Shown: positions 9,310 through 21,015, counted from the first letter of the stretch. The stretch: DNA of 64,000 bases from Tritrichomonas musculus (GCA_039105265.1 JAPFFF010000003.1:4216001-4280000); one strand, 5' to 3'. Notes: generated by a model not told the origin, from the sequence alone. Program-made: numbers and translations.

Positions 9310-9621
9310 ATGTCGACTGATTTTGCTCCTTCTTTTAATGTTTCTTGGGATACCCCTGCTCCATCAACACCTTCTCCTTCATCATCATCAGTGCCATCAA
9401 CATCGTCAGTAGCTCAAAAGCCAAAACTTGATGCATTTGGAGTAGATGAAGCTTTTTCTAATTTTAAACCAAATTTCTCTACTGAAGTCGAACAACTCAA
9501 ATTAGTACAACCAAATCCAGTTCCTCCAATAGAGGACATATCAAATACAGCAGCAGCTAAAATATTCAGTGATTTTTGTCAAAATAAATTTGGTTTTACT
9601 CCTGTTTTTGATCAAAAGTAA
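9310..9621 (+). CDS. Small hypothetical protein with Pro/Ser-rich N-terminus
   Basis: A 103-residue protein from the ATG at 9310. The frame is open to an earlier ATG at 9253, but those 19 residues (ILCISSRLL...) look like read-through spacer. Residues 10-40 are rich in Pro, Ser and Thr and probably disordered. The second half has a short amphipathic region (TAAAKIFSDFCQNKFGF). There is no signal peptide, membrane segment or known motif. GC content and codon choice resemble the verified genes nearby and differ from the flanking relics, which is why I keep it. Its function is unknown. It converges with the INCENP-like gene. Confidence 0.55.
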   Translation: MSTDFAPSFNVSWDTPAPSTPSPSSSSVPSTSSVAQKPKLDAFGVDEAFSNFKPNFSTEVEQLKLVQPNPVPPIEDISNTAAAKIFSDFCQNKFGFTPVFDQK

Positions 9622-9960
9622 TTTTCTTATGTTTAGATATGCAGATAATTATTTTTATGTTGTATAAAGCAAAAGTTATTATTTTTTTTATGAACAAACA
9701 TAATATAATTCAAAAAACTTTTACCAGTTAACTATTTAAATGATTTTCCACCGAGTGTGTATGATTATTTCATCACATACAAGATATTATATTAGATGAA
9801 TATTTTGATTTTTTTGATGTACAGGATAATATATATATAATTTATGCTTTTAGTGAACATATATTTAAAAAAATTAACATAATAAATTAAGTTAATAATA
9901 ATATGTTTAAGTACAAAATAAAATAAAAGGGATGATAAAATAATTTATATTCATTGCAAA
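9622..9960. other. Intergenic spacer between convergent genes
   Basis: AT-rich 3' spacer with no feature seen. Confidence 0.4.
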
Positions 9961-10698
9961 TCAGCATCTAATACGTTGCTGATAATATGGAAATACATTG
10001 GTTCCAAATAGTTTAACAATATCAACTCTGCGATCCAAATCTTGAAATATCCGTTCTCCATCAATTTGATTCTGTTTAGCTACAGCAATAGCAAGCTGTT
10101 TTCCGCAAGCCCATGCTGGTATTTTTTTCCCATTTATTATATCAGCATCAATGTCAAGCTCCATTGGTTTCATAGCTTCATCATCTTCCCAATCACTCAT
10201 TTCGTATGGATCATCCTCAGCTTGAAGTGAAGAAATGATGTTACGAAGGAAATCAGTACTATTCCGAACCAAATCAGAATAGTTTAATTTTGTTTTGGAT
10301 TTTGCTAATGGCGCTGGATGTGGCCTTTGATTAATATGCGTTATTGAATTTTCAAAATTAATTTTTAAATTTTGATCTGTATAAAAATTGTTTGCTGAAA
10401 TCGTTATGAATTTATCATTTTCATTGTTAGATTGACCAGCAATATCTAAACATGGCTCTTTCAATTCTTCGTTGATTATTTTTTTGTGCTTATTTGCTAT
10501 CTTTTCATTTGGGTTTTTATTGATACTTGAATTTATAATTATAGAATCTATCATTTCATTTTCTTTCTGTAACCATTCTTTATTGGAACGAAATTGGCGA
10601 TTGAGTTCATCCTCAGCTACAGCTCCAGCACCTTTTACGCGTTGGACTGCTTCGAGGAGTGTCCCAGTCATAGAATTGCCAAAATTAAACGGTATCAT
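9961..10698 (-). CDS. INCENP-like chromosomal passenger protein (IN-box)
   Basis: Candidate Aurora-kinase activator and scaffold of the chromosomal passenger complex, acting on centromeres and the spindle midzone. The 245-residue protein has a low-complexity middle and a C-terminal block of about 54 residues that fits the INCENP IN-box. An acidic stretch (SDWEDDEAMKP) precedes KKIPAWACGKQLAIAVAKQN, then IDGERIFQDLDRRVDIVKLF. This mirrors the family pattern KPIPTWARG...L..AI..Q......LF......DLEDIF. It is much shorter than animal INCENP (about 900) and lacks the long central helix; only the N-terminal 45 residues could serve as a centromere-targeting part. A TTCAAAAAGT motif lies 33 bases upstream of the ATG. 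The call rests on the IN-box. Confidence 0.75.
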   Translation of the reverse strand: MIPFNFGNSMTGTLLEAVQRVKGAGAVAEDELNRQFRSNKEWLQKENEMIDSIIINSSINKNPNEKIANKHKKIINEELKEPCLDIAGQSNNENDKFITISANNFYTDQNLKINFENSITHINQRPHPAPLAKSKTKLNYSDLVRNSTDFLRNIISSLQAEDDPYEMSDWEDDEAMKPMELDIDADIINGKKIPAWACGKQLAIAVAKQNQIDGERIFQDLDRRVDIVKLFGTNVFPYYQQRIRC

Positions 10699-10730
10699 TA
10701 AATTTTTTCACAATTTTATATAAAAGTTTC

Positions 10731-10740
10731 ACTTTTTGAA
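10731..10740 (-). promoter_or_regulatory. TTCAAAAAGT motif upstream of the INCENP-like gene
   Basis: Decamer on the minus strand, 33 bases before the start codon. It recurs, in either orientation, at 28-70 bases before several other starts (14091-14100, 25184-25193, 43031-43039, 53480-53489). Confidence 0.35.
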
Positions 10741-11686
10741 TAATTTTTCATTTCAAATTATTCAAAAAAAAACAATAATTATACGATTTAAAACTAATCA
10801 AATATTAAAATTACAGTCATTTTATAATTTTTTTTAATTTGGTAGGTATTGGGTTATAAGTTTTTTTTTTTGTGAAAGTATTGTTTATTATTATTAATTT
10901 TTTTGGAATTCTAAGTTTCTACCATATTCATTTTGTAAGAATTTTGTAAAATATTTTATTTCTGACGAAATCCTTAAATGAATATTCGAAAGTTTCGAAT
11001 CGAAAGTTATACAACATTTTTTTTAAACTCCTGAAAAACAGTTTTTACTGAATTTACACATCATGTTACTGAAATCACAAGTAAGAAATGGAATTAAACC
11101 AATTGGATGATTCAAAACACTCTATTTTAATTAGATATAAGTTTTTTTTTTTTTTTTCAAAAAAACAAATATAATCTCTATATATTCTTTAGCTAATATT
11201 ATAAAAAATATTTTTCGTTCATATTTTTATTTTTCATTTTAACTTGATAAAATAATTTTATGAATTTGAATTAAGTAATTTAAAAAATAAAACTCACTCC
11301 TATTCCATTTTTTAAAGTTTGCTAATACTATTTTATTTTCATATTTTAAAACATATATCTTATCATTTTATAATATATCATATTATTATTAGAATCCATA
11401 ATTAATATTTCATTTTAGGACTTTTTTATTAATAAAATAAACAAAAAAACTTTGTTTATGCATGTCATTAATACATCTGAAACTCAAATTTGATTAAAAA
11501 TATAAATAAATCTCGGATTTATATTTTTATTTTAGTCAAATTTCTAATTTAAATTTTTTATGCATTCTTTAATACTTATATTTAAAAAAATAAATAATAA
11601 AAATTCAAATATTATTGAGAAATTGATATTTTTTTTTACTGGCCAGATCATATATCGGTTTTTTTCAACCATAATTCAAAGAAATA

Positions 11687-11692
11687 TCATTA
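11687..11692 (+). promoter_or_regulatory. Initiator-like TCATTA upstream of GlnRS
   Basis: Matches the Trichomonas initiator consensus TCA-Y-(T/A) and lies about 11 bases before the ATG. Confidence 0.4.
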
Positions 11693-11702
11693 TTTATTAG
11701 AG

Positions 11703-13949
11703 ATGACTGATGTTGAAAGAAATTTGCTCCTTTCTATTAAAGTTCCACCAGCAGAAGTAGAAAAGCATCTTAAAAATGCAAAGCTTATTGCACGTTATGT
11801 TAAAGCTATCACAGCTGCTGGTTTTGCTGAAACAGGATGTGAACAATCAAAAGGCGCTCTTATTCAGAAACTCTGCCAAAAAGACAATCCACAATTAGAA
11901 TTGATTGCAAAATATATTGGTAATGGCAAAATTTCAACAGGAGAACAACTTGATGCTTCTATCCAATTTACAAATTCTAACAAAACATTCACCGAACAAG
12001 AATTTGAAGCAGCATCTGGTGTTGGCATTGTTGTTACAGATGAACAAATTACCCAAACTGTTAAAAATGTAATTCAACAATCAATGCCACTCATTAATGA
12101 AAAAGGAAAGAAAGCTTCATTAGGATTGATTATAAAAGCTATAAGAGCAGATCCAGCTATGAAATTTGCATCAAGCAAGAAAATCACAGAAGAAGCAAAC
12201 GATCAATTTAAGCAAATCCCAGATACCCAACCAGCTCCAAAACCAAAAGCCAAAGGAAAGGGAAATCAAAATCAGCAAAAGAATGAAGAAAAAAAGGACG
12301 AAGAAGTTTCTGATGAACCAGATTTCAAAGGAATTGTTGCCAGCTTCCCATCACCAGCTGATAATGCAATGAAAAACTCAAAGGAAATCCAAGAAGAACA
12401 CATGAAAGTTACAGGTGGCTCCTATATGACTAGATTTCCACCAGAACCAAACGGATGGATTCATATTGGCCATGCAAAAGCCATGTTTCTCGACTTTGGA
12501 CTTGCTGAAATGAAAGGAGGAAAAACGTATATGAGATTTGATGATACCAATCCAGCTAAAGAAAAAGATGAATTCATTGAAGGTATTAAATATGATGTTC
12601 AATGGATGGGCTACAATTGGTTTAAGATTACACATACTTCAGACTATTTCCATCAATTATATGATTTTGCAATTCAATTAATTAAAGATGGCCTTGCATA
12701 TGTTTGCCATCAAACTAAAGAAGAAATTAAAGAAGGCCGTGAAAAGCGTACACCATCCCCATGGCGTGATAGGCCTGCTTCTGAGTCACTTAGAGAATTT
12801 GAACTAATGAGATGTGGATACTATGCACCTTCTGAAGCTACCCTCCGACTTAAAATGGACATTACATCAGATAACCCCAATATGTATGATCAAGTTGCAT
12901 ACCGAATTATCTACAATACTCACCCAAGAACCAATGATGAATGGTGTATCTATCCAACATATGATTTCAGTCACTGCATTATTGATTCAATAGAACATGT
13001 CACACATTCACTTTGCACTCTTGAATTTGAAAACCGTCGTGAATCTTATTATTGGGTTCTTGATGCACTCAGGATATACAAACCATTCGTTTGGGAATTC
13101 TCAAGACTTAACCTTACTCATACTGTAATGTCCAAACGAAGACTTCAAGCTCTTGTTTATGGACATCTTGTAGATGGTTGGGATGATCCAAGAATGCCAA
13201 CCGTTGCTGGACTTAGAAGACGTGGATTTACTGCATCAGCCATCAGAAACTTTGTTAAAAGCGTTGGATACACACGAAATGTCACAACATGCATTCCATT
13301 TGAACGTTTAGAATTTGTACAAAGCCAGGAATTTGATGAATCTGCTCCAAGAGCATTTTGTGTTCTCGACCCAATTAAAATTATTATTGAGGGCATCAAA
13401 GAAGGAGAAGAAATTGATGTTGAAGCTCCACTCTTCCCAAAGAACGCAGAAAAAGGAACAAGAAAGATGAAACTCTCAAGAGTTGTTTACATCGATCGCG
13501 ATGATTACCAAGATGTACCAGAAAAAGGCTTCAAGAGACTTACAAATTCAAATCCAGTCGGTCTCAAATATGCTAATGTTCAGATCAAAGTTAAACAAGT
13601 TATTAAGAGAGACAATATTGTTTCTGAAATTGTTTGCGAAAAGGTTGAAGGAAAAGCTCAAGCTTACATTCACTGGGTTTCAGAAGGTTCACAAGTTGCT
13701 GAGGTTCGTCTTTATTCACAGTTATTCAAATCAGAAGATCCAATGGCTGTTCCAGGTGACTGGAGAACAGATTTGAACAATGATTCTAAGTGCGTTATGA
13801 GCAACGCTATGATTGAACCAAGCTTAATTGGATCCAAAGAATATGACCACTTCCAATTCGAAAGAAAAGGATATTTCGTTGTTGACAAAGACTCAAAACC
13901 TGAAAAACTAGTTTTCAATAGAACTATTGAGCTTAAAAGTAGATATTAA
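11703..13949 (+). CDS. QARS: Glutaminyl-tRNA synthetase, cytosolic
   Basis: Class I synthetase charging tRNA-Gln with glutamine. The 748 residues divide as in eukaryotic GlnRS. An N-terminal appended all-helical domain (1-165) is followed by a basic Gln/Lys linker with KPKAKGKGNQNQQK (about 175-200), then the catalytic Rossmann domain. That domain has TRFPPEPNGWIHIGHAKA (HIGH motif near 255) and MRFDDTNPAKEKDEF, the Gln-specific region SPWRDRP, and YPTYDFSHCIIDSIEHVTHS. VMSKRR near 475 is the KMSKS loop. The C-terminal anticodon-binding beta barrels run from about 540 to the end. YDFSHCIIDSIEHVTHSLCT and the exact FPPEPNG sequence favour GlnRS over GluRS. The start is the first Met, with a TCATTA initiator 11 bases upstream. 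Confidence 0.97.
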   Translation: MTDVERNLLLSIKVPPAEVEKHLKNAKLIARYVKAITAAGFAETGCEQSKGALIQKLCQKDNPQLELIAKYIGNGKISTGEQLDASIQFTNSNKTFTEQEFEAASGVGIVVTDEQITQTVKNVIQQSMPLINEKGKKASLGLIIKAIRADPAMKFASSKKITEEANDQFKQIPDTQPAPKPKAKGKGNQNQQKNEEKKDEEVSDEPDFKGIVASFPSPADNAMKNSKEIQEEHMKVTGGSYMTRFPPEPNGWIHIGHAKAMFLDFGLAEMKGGKTYMRFDDTNPAKEKDEFIEGIKYDVQWMGYNWFKITHTSDYFHQLYDFAIQLIKDGLAYVCHQTKEEIKEGREKRTPSPWRDRPASESLREFELMRCGYYAPSEATLRLKMDITSDNPNMYDQVAYRIIYNTHPRTNDEWCIYPTYDFSHCIIDSIEHVTHSLCTLEFENRRESYYWVLDALRIYKPFVWEFSRLNLTHTVMSKRRLQALVYGHLVDGWDDPRMPTVAGLRRRGFTASAIRNFVKSVGYTRNVTTCIPFERLEFVQSQEFDESAPRAFCVLDPIKIIIEGIKEGEEIDVEAPLFPKNAEKGTRKMKLSRVVYIDRDDYQDVPEKGFKRLTNSNPVGLKYANVQIKVKQVIKRDNIVSEIVCEKVEGKAQAYIHWVSEGSQVAEVRLYSQLFKSEDPMAVPGDWRTDLNNDSKCVMSNAMIEPSLIGSKEYDHFQFERKGYFVVDKDSKPEKLVFNRTIELKSRY

Positions 13950-14128
13950 AATGAAAACCAGAAATTAATGATTTAACCTCAATAAATTTTTTCTTATACA
14001 TTTAAACTTGCATTTTTTTTCCCCAGATGTGTAACTGGCGGAATAATATTCCAGGAATATCCATAAGATTTTAAAAAATTTTACCAAACAACTTTTTGAA
14101 TATGCTTTGATTGTTTTTTAAAAATCTA

Positions 14129-14785
14129 ATGGATATTCCACCAGTTGAACATCTTCCATCATTTAATACCTTAATAAAAGGAGATGAACCTGTTGATGAA
14201 AACAGCTTAGATCAAAAAAAATTAGATGCTCTTGATTGCAACAATATTAATATTAACAAGATATTCAATCTTTTTGATAATAATCAAGAAGAAGAGGAAG
14301 AAATACAATTTGAAGAAGAGGAAGAGGAAGTACAGTTTGAAGAAGATAATGAATTAGAAGCAAAAATCATGGAATATAAAGAAGCAATTCATAATATGTC
14401 GATTCCAAATGAACAAAATTCTGAGTTATGCAACTATGATTTTGAAAATATGGATATATCTGAAATTAACAAAGAAATAGAAAAAACCAAAAAAGAAATC
14501 GAAACTGATGAAGAAACGTTTCAGCAACAGATGCAGGAAATACAAAAACAGAAAGAAGCTTCTGAACAGGTTACTTTACTTAGAAGAAAGGCAATTGCAC
14601 TATATAATGAATTAATTTCATGGACTCAAAGCAAGTTAGAAACAGACTTTCCTGATTCTAATGTGAAAACCTGCCCTCCTCTTCCAAAAGATGTTTATGA
14701 CAATTATTCAAAAGATCCAGATGCAATATTTGAACAAATCCTTCTTTACTTTAAAGATGTTAAAAAAGAAATAAAAAGAAAATAA
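14129..14785 (+). CDS. Hypothetical acidic coiled-coil protein
   Basis: A 218-residue protein from the ATG at 14129; the codons just upstream in frame start with TTG and are not taken as the start. Residues 50-80 are an almost unbroken Glu-rich run (QEEEEEIQFEEEEEEVQFEE). About 105-165 form a predicted coiled coil (heptads in EINKEIEKTKKEIETDEETF and on to QVTLLRRKAIAL). The C-terminal 55 residues look globular, with SWTQSKLETDFP and EQILLYFKDVKKEIKRK. No family is recognised. The shape (acidic linker, coiled coil, small C-terminal domain) is seen in kinetochore and cytoskeletal adaptor proteins, but that is only an analogy. ACTTTTTGAA lies 28 bases upstream. Confidence 0.7.
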   Translation: MDIPPVEHLPSFNTLIKGDEPVDENSLDQKKLDALDCNNININKIFNLFDNNQEEEEEIQFEEEEEEVQFEEDNELEAKIMEYKEAIHNMSIPNEQNSELCNYDFENMDISEINKEIEKTKKEIETDEETFQQQMQEIQKQKEASEQVTLLRRKAIALYNELISWTQSKLETDFPDSNVKTCPPLPKDVYDNYSKDPDAIFEQILLYFKDVKKEIKRK

Positions 14786-15130
14786 AAAACGTTTTAGAAT
14801 TATTCCTTTAAAAATCAAATGCAAAATTATAAATGCACAAAGTTTGACAGGAAACAAATGCTACAAATTGGTACTTTGATTCGTTGTGATTTTTGAAAAT
14901 GATTAGAATTAAAAAACAGTCAATCAAAACTTAAAATTATTAATTAGATTTAGATCAAATACTGGATTTATTTCAGATCAACTATATTTCTAAATTTTGA
15001 AAAAAAAATTGATCAATCGTTTATTTTTTCAGCAGACTTGAACAATAAACTTTTTAATTTATTTATTATCTGTTTTTCTTAGTTCTATTTTATACAATTA
15101 ATCAACAGTTACCTTTAATTATCCAAATTA

Positions 15131-15262
15131 AATAGAGGTGCGAGAACTACCTTTGGTTAACCAATTTATTTCAAATTTAGATATTTATTTATACAGGTAA
15201 AATAATGTATAATTAATGTATAATTGTTTAATTTGGTTCGCTAGGAGAAATATTATATTGAT
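15131..15262 (+). repeat. Dispersed direct repeat, copy 1
   Basis: Shares about 120 bases almost exactly with 16471-16632: GAGGTG, then CCTTTGGTTAACCAATTTA, then AGGTAAAATAATGTATAATT, then TTTGGTTCGCTAGGAG and ATATTATATTGATT. It contains two 11-bp AATGTATAATT units. It is not tRNA-like when folded by eye. Confidence 0.85.
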
Positions 15263-16470
15263 TAGAAGAGCTAGAACTAAAATAACGTATTTTTGGTTTT
15301 AAAAAAAGATTGATTTTTCAAAAAATAATTCGTTAGCTTTATGATTTTTTTAATAAAATAAAGTATATAATTGATTATGTATATTATATATCAGTATCAA
15401 AATATTTGAAAGTTCATACGTCGAAATTCAAATTTTTCATATTTTGAAGAATATGATTGAAGTTGAAACAATATTCATTATTTATTCATTTAATCATATT
15501 CTAAATAGAATAAATGATATAATTTCTAATTAATATATATATAATATTATAATATAAATGAGATAAATTTATTTTAACAAAAAAATTATAGAAAACATAA
15601 ATATCTAGCTATACTATTAATTTTATGGGGATAATTATTTTATATTAGAATTTAATTATATTGTATGATATTATATTATGATTATTTATAAATCCGCTCG
15701 ACGGGCGTAGTTTTATTATAATATTCACACAAAGTTACATAGAAATGTTCGTTAGGATTAAATCCACTCAAAATTCTGTACAAATTCTGTTAAATAATAT
15801 TTTATTAATATTTCTTAAATATCGGTAAATTAAAAATAAATAAAAAGTAATATATAATTTTTGGACGAAATTTATTTTAAAAAATATTTTTTTTTATCTT
15901 GAAATAGCAAACAGAGGACAGATCTTATCTTCAATAATTTTATAAATCTACTTTCACACTTTATACGCTTAATACTTTCATTAAATTAAATAATAATATA
16001 ATAATAACAGACCATTATAATAAATAAGACTAAAATAAATAATTATCAAGAATTTCAGATTATATCTTTATAAACCATGCATTATTCATTAGAGAAATAA
16101 TTATTAAACCAATTAAATATCAGTTATTTGTCAAATAACAACAATAAAACATATTTTTGAGAATCTTTGTTTCATAATCGTAATTTTTAACCAAAGAAAT
16201 AGTTTAATTTATGAATTATCAAATAATATCATTGATATTAGTAATAATATATCATTTTATGCTATATTCTTTGTTTGTATAATTTGAGAATATTGAAATC
16301 CTTTAATTGTTCAACGATTACAAAAGTTAAAAATGTGAATATTTAAGTTATTTCATTTAAACAAATATAAAAATTACCTTAAAAAACAAATTATTTGGTG
16401 CTCTTTTTATATTTTTTTAGAAATAAAAATTTGAATTGTTTATTTTCTCATATTCAATTTTTAAATCAAT

Positions 16471-16632
16471 AAGAGGTGAGAAATACCTTTGGTTAACCAA
16501 TTTATTTCAAATTTAGATATTTATTTATACAGGTAAAATAATGTATAATTAATGTATAATTAATATATAATTCATGTATAATTAATGTATAATTGTTTAA
16601 TTTGGTTCGCTAGGAGTAATATTATATTGATT
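16471..16632 (+). repeat. Dispersed direct repeat, copy 2, with expanded 11-bp minisatellite
   Basis: Second copy of the 15131-15262 repeat, 1.34 kb downstream in the same orientation. The internal AATGTATAATT unit is present five times (16540-16594, two units with point changes) against two in copy 1. Confidence 0.85.
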
Positions 16633-16699
16633 TTAAAATTAAATTTGAATTTCTTTTATTTATTTGGTATAAGCTCTTTCATTGTAAACTGGTTTAAAA

Positions 16700-16817
16700 T
16701 TTTGCATACAACTCAATTTTCAATTTATCATTGAAAACCTATAATTATTTATTTCAAAATTGAGTTGATTATTTTCATTTTTCAATACTATTCAGAAAAA
16801 TTGAGTTGTATGCAAAA
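16700..16817. mobile_element. 118-bp inverted-repeat element (MITE-like)
   Basis: 21-bp perfect inverted ends: TTTTGCATACAACTCAATTT at 16700 and its complement ending at 16817. A third partial copy (CAAAATTGAGTTGAT) lies inside near 16755. No clear target duplication, so transposition is inferred only from the structure. Confidence 0.5.
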
Positions 16818-19583
16818 ATGACTCGCAGTTTAATATCTAAACTATCATTGACAGATTCCCCGTTATATATAACGGATTGTGGAATATTAATAAAGCCATC
16901 TTCTGATTCTTCTCCAATGATTTTGACTGCATATACAATCTTATCTAAGACCAAACTTTTATAGCTCTGCTTGGGTTCAGGAAGTCTATTATTATAAAGG
17001 AGAACGGAGAAACGGTTATGACAAAGATTTTTTTCGAGTTATTTTATATAAATATAAATATAATATTATATATTGAATAATTCTTAATAAGAAACCAAAA
17101 AGAAATATCGTAGGGAAACAAAGATATTCACAAAATAACAATAAAAGTTATGAAAAAGTTAATAAATTGAATTGTTAAGATAGATTTTTAATTCAATTTC
17201 TTGTAACATTTAGATATCAAAATTGTTACAAAGAATCTGTGCCAGCTGTATAATTATTTTTCATAGTTTATGATTTTATCAATTTATTTTATATTGTATA
17301 CAAACTATATCATGTGATATTATATAGAGTTTATAAAAATATAATAAGATAATAACATTTTATTTTTTTAAAAAATTGAATTAAAACTATATAAAATAAT
17401 CTCTTTCATTTTTATTTTATCTTAACAAAAATGACATAAATCACTTTTTTTACTATTATATTTTTATATAATGACATACTAAAATGTTATGCTTAATTAT
17501 TTAGTATATTTTTTATAAATATTTTTTTCAAATCTAAAAAAAAATTAAAAGAGCTTACCCAGCCTGTTAAATTGATTAAATATTGGATTTTTATATGATA
17601 TATTTCAAATTTGAAGCCAAAATATAAGATATATTAGATTGAGGAAAAAGGCTAAAATAGCAAAGTAAAGGTGTGAAATATTACTTATTACTTATGTAAT
17701 AATTAATAAAACTTGCTTATTTTAATAAATATTAAAATTATAATAAAATTATTTATTAATAGGCTTCATTTTGATAAATTAATATAAATACAGATTTAAT
17801 GATAAAGAAATACAAATGTTTTATAAGAAAAATCCTACTTTAATACATTGTTTGATGGAATTTCATGAAAATTAATAATTGAATATGAAAGATTTATTTT
17901 ATATGAAATTGTGTTCAAAATTGACTCTTGGACGATGATATTTAATTTAAAATTTCTTATTGATGATTGAGAATGTAAAATTGAACTATTTTTATCATTA
18001 TATAAATAAAATACTTATATTTTATATTTTATATATAAACATATATAAATATAATAATAATATAATTGCCATTGTAATAAGTTTATATTGAATAAATTAT
18101 CCATAAATAAAATAAATAAAATTCTTAAAAAAAAAAGAAATTATCTCAAATAAATATTTTTATTGAGAGTAATTGAATAGAAATAAATAATTTATTCAAA
18201 ATCTTTCAAAAAACATTTAATGATTATTTTTTCTTTCTTATAAAATAAATTAAAATTCATACGCTGAATTTCTTTTCTGGCAGGGTCAATTGGGTTATAA
18301 TACCATCACTAATCTTTTATATAAACGATTTCTTAATTTCACATACCTATTTATCAAAATCAGATACTGATAACATATAATTTCCATTATTTGAACAATA
18401 AATGTATTTATAATAATGCAAATTCATTTAAATATGATTAAAAAATATTAATATTAACAAATATCGAAAAAATGACTATTAATTAATTATATAAAATCAT
18501 TTTAATATATTTTTTAACGTACAAGAAAAACCGTCTTCGTTCTCCAGAGTTGTAATATGATTTGAGAATATCTCTCAAAATTCAATGAAAATTGAGATAT
18601 AGGTCCCAAATTTTTTGAATTAATTGAAATTATTAAATAAATTTTTCAGATAAAAAACGATTAATTTTTTTTTATAGATTCTAATATTCAATAAAAATAT
18701 TAATATTTTGAATATAAATGCAGATTCATGTAATTATATATATATTATTAAAATTATATTTTTATTTTAATAAGATATTTATTCAAATTTTATCAAAATA
18801 AAAATAGATTAATATAAAAAGAGAGATATGGTTATAAATTGACCTTATAATGTTATTTTTATGTATTTTAATATAATAACAAAGGATTACATTAGATTTA
18901 TTTATTAATTTGTTATTTATTTTTATATATATAATTTATTTAAAAATTATATTAAATGTATATATATAATTGATCAAGAAATATATATAATAAATAATAC
19001 ATACTTTCAATGATATTCAATTTTCAATAATTAGCATGAAAATAATTTATTGAAATTCTAATCGTCTAACGAGTAAATTGTGAGTTTTTCCTTCAAATAA
19101 TTTGAAAGAATTGAATCTATCGTTCGAATTTTTTTGGCGAGGTTCGTTTTCTCGCCAAATACCTGATAAATAATATTTTTGATAAATAATTGTTAATATA
19201 TAATACTATTTTTTTTTCCAATCTAAAATTTTGGAGTTGAAATTGAGTTCTATTTACGAATATTTCATTTTTAAAAAATACATTATTTTTTGCTGAACAA
19301 ATAACTGATTTGCTATTAATAAACATCAAATGATTTATCTATTTAATTTATTTAATTACCATTAATTTTTTCAGAATGATTTAAATGTGATTTTTCATAT
19401 ACTGCTTTAATAGCACTTTTTATTATTATTATATATTATAAAATAATGTTAATATTTATATTCAAATGTTTAATTGTTTATATATTGTTTTTTTTATGAG
19501 TTATATATAAATTATTGACTTCAAAAAAATATCTCAATTAATTTGAATAATCTCATAGAATCGGTCAGACTGGTTCTCCTTTA

Positions 19584-19856
19584 CCGTAATTCAAATAATC
19601 TCAGACATAAAGAAAAATTCTCAGACATTTTTGAGAAAACTCACTGAAAGACTTTCAATTTTTTTCAAAAAACTTTCAAAATTTCTACTTTTTAAATGAA
19701 AAATAAAAAGGTCAAATATCATTATCTATTCAAATCATTGAACAAATATACTCTTAAAATAATTCTATAGATTGAATAAATTCTTTCAAATAATTAAAAG
19801 TTTCCTCAAAAATGTCTGAGATTAATTGAATATATCTGAGATTTTTGGAATTACGG
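19584..19856. mobile_element. 273-bp TA-flanked mariner-like MITE
   Basis: Ends CCGTAATTC ... GAATTACGG are flanked by TA at 19582-19583 and 19857-19858. Inverted similarity extends about 56 bases inward, including AATCTCAGA and TCTCAGACATTTTTGAG on both sides. There is no coding capacity. Confidence 0.7.
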
Positions 19857-21015
19857 TATTATTATTAGTCCAAGATTCTCAATTTTGAGTATTCATTCAA
19901 AAAAGAAATTATTTTTTTTTTTCAGGGCGCTAACGTGCTAATACTAATAAAACTTATATCATTCTATAGTATATGTTGAGAAGTAAAACATATATTTAAA
20001 GTTTTTCAATTTTTTTAAATTTTGCCGCTTGGCTGACCTATTTTCGAGATATATTTCATCTTATATCATATAAGATATTTTTTGTTTAAAAATAGATATT
20101 TGATGAATTTATATCTATCTTCCTCCTTTGCAAAGAAAATGTATAAACAGGTATGTTAAATTTTATTCAAAAAAATGTAAACTACTCATTTTTTCTGAGA
20201 ATTTGCTATTGGGATTTATTTTTTTTAATACCTAAAAATTCAGCAGTCGAAATTAAATATGTTCCATGAATAAATATTTTATAAACATAATAAATTTGAT
20301 TTATCAATCTTAATTTATTTTTGACAGCTGAAATTTGTAGATGTATTCAAAAATATTTACAAAACACTACTTTTTGGAAAAATTTAAAAAAAACGATTTT
20401 ATCTTTACTTAATACAATTTATTTAGAAAATAAAAAAGAAAATATTTTTTATTTTATAACATAAAAAACAAAAAATCTATAAAAAATAATACAAATATGT
20501 TATATAAATGGATTACACGTATTTTATAGAAGCTTTTATAAAACTGTCATTAGTGAATAAACTTCGAATGACAAAATAAAATCTTATCATTTAAAAAAGA
20601 TTATTGAATGATATACTAATCATAATTAATATATAAATTTTCTGATCTTAGATAAATAGGAAGTTATGGTGCAATCTTTACTTTTTTTGGTCATTATTTG
20701 AAAATTTCGTAAAATAAATCATGAATATCTTTTTATTTATTTAATTATTTTAACTGAAAATTCGAAAATATATATAATAATAAATATAAGATAATATTAC
20801 TTAATATATTTAGTTTGGGTGAAAAAATGATCAAGTTTTGGCTAAATTAAACTTTGGGGATTTCTTTGTTTTTATTTCAATATATTTCAATTAGTATTCC
20901 TAAAAAATATTTTTAAAATAAATTAAAGATACATTTATAAATGATATATATGATAATATAATCATATTAATGATTATTTTAAATTAAGATATATCTATTT
21001 TATTTTTTTCGGTTT

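Larger units (their letters stand above)
10699..11702. other. Divergent intergenic region
   Basis: A 1-kb AT-rich spacer between divergent genes, holding the promoters of the INCENP-like gene and GlnRS. It has long T runs and no further gene. Confidence 0.4.

Noticed and set aside
16995-18545. GGAGAACGGAGAAACGGTT at 16999 facing AACCGTCTTCGTTCTCC near 18528, as ends of a 1.5-kb element
   Set aside because: The inverted match is short and gapped, with no target duplication or content.
19117-19329. 70-codon minus frame in the gene desert
   Set aside because: Composition (K, N, F, I) equals translated AT-rich spacer; no motif.
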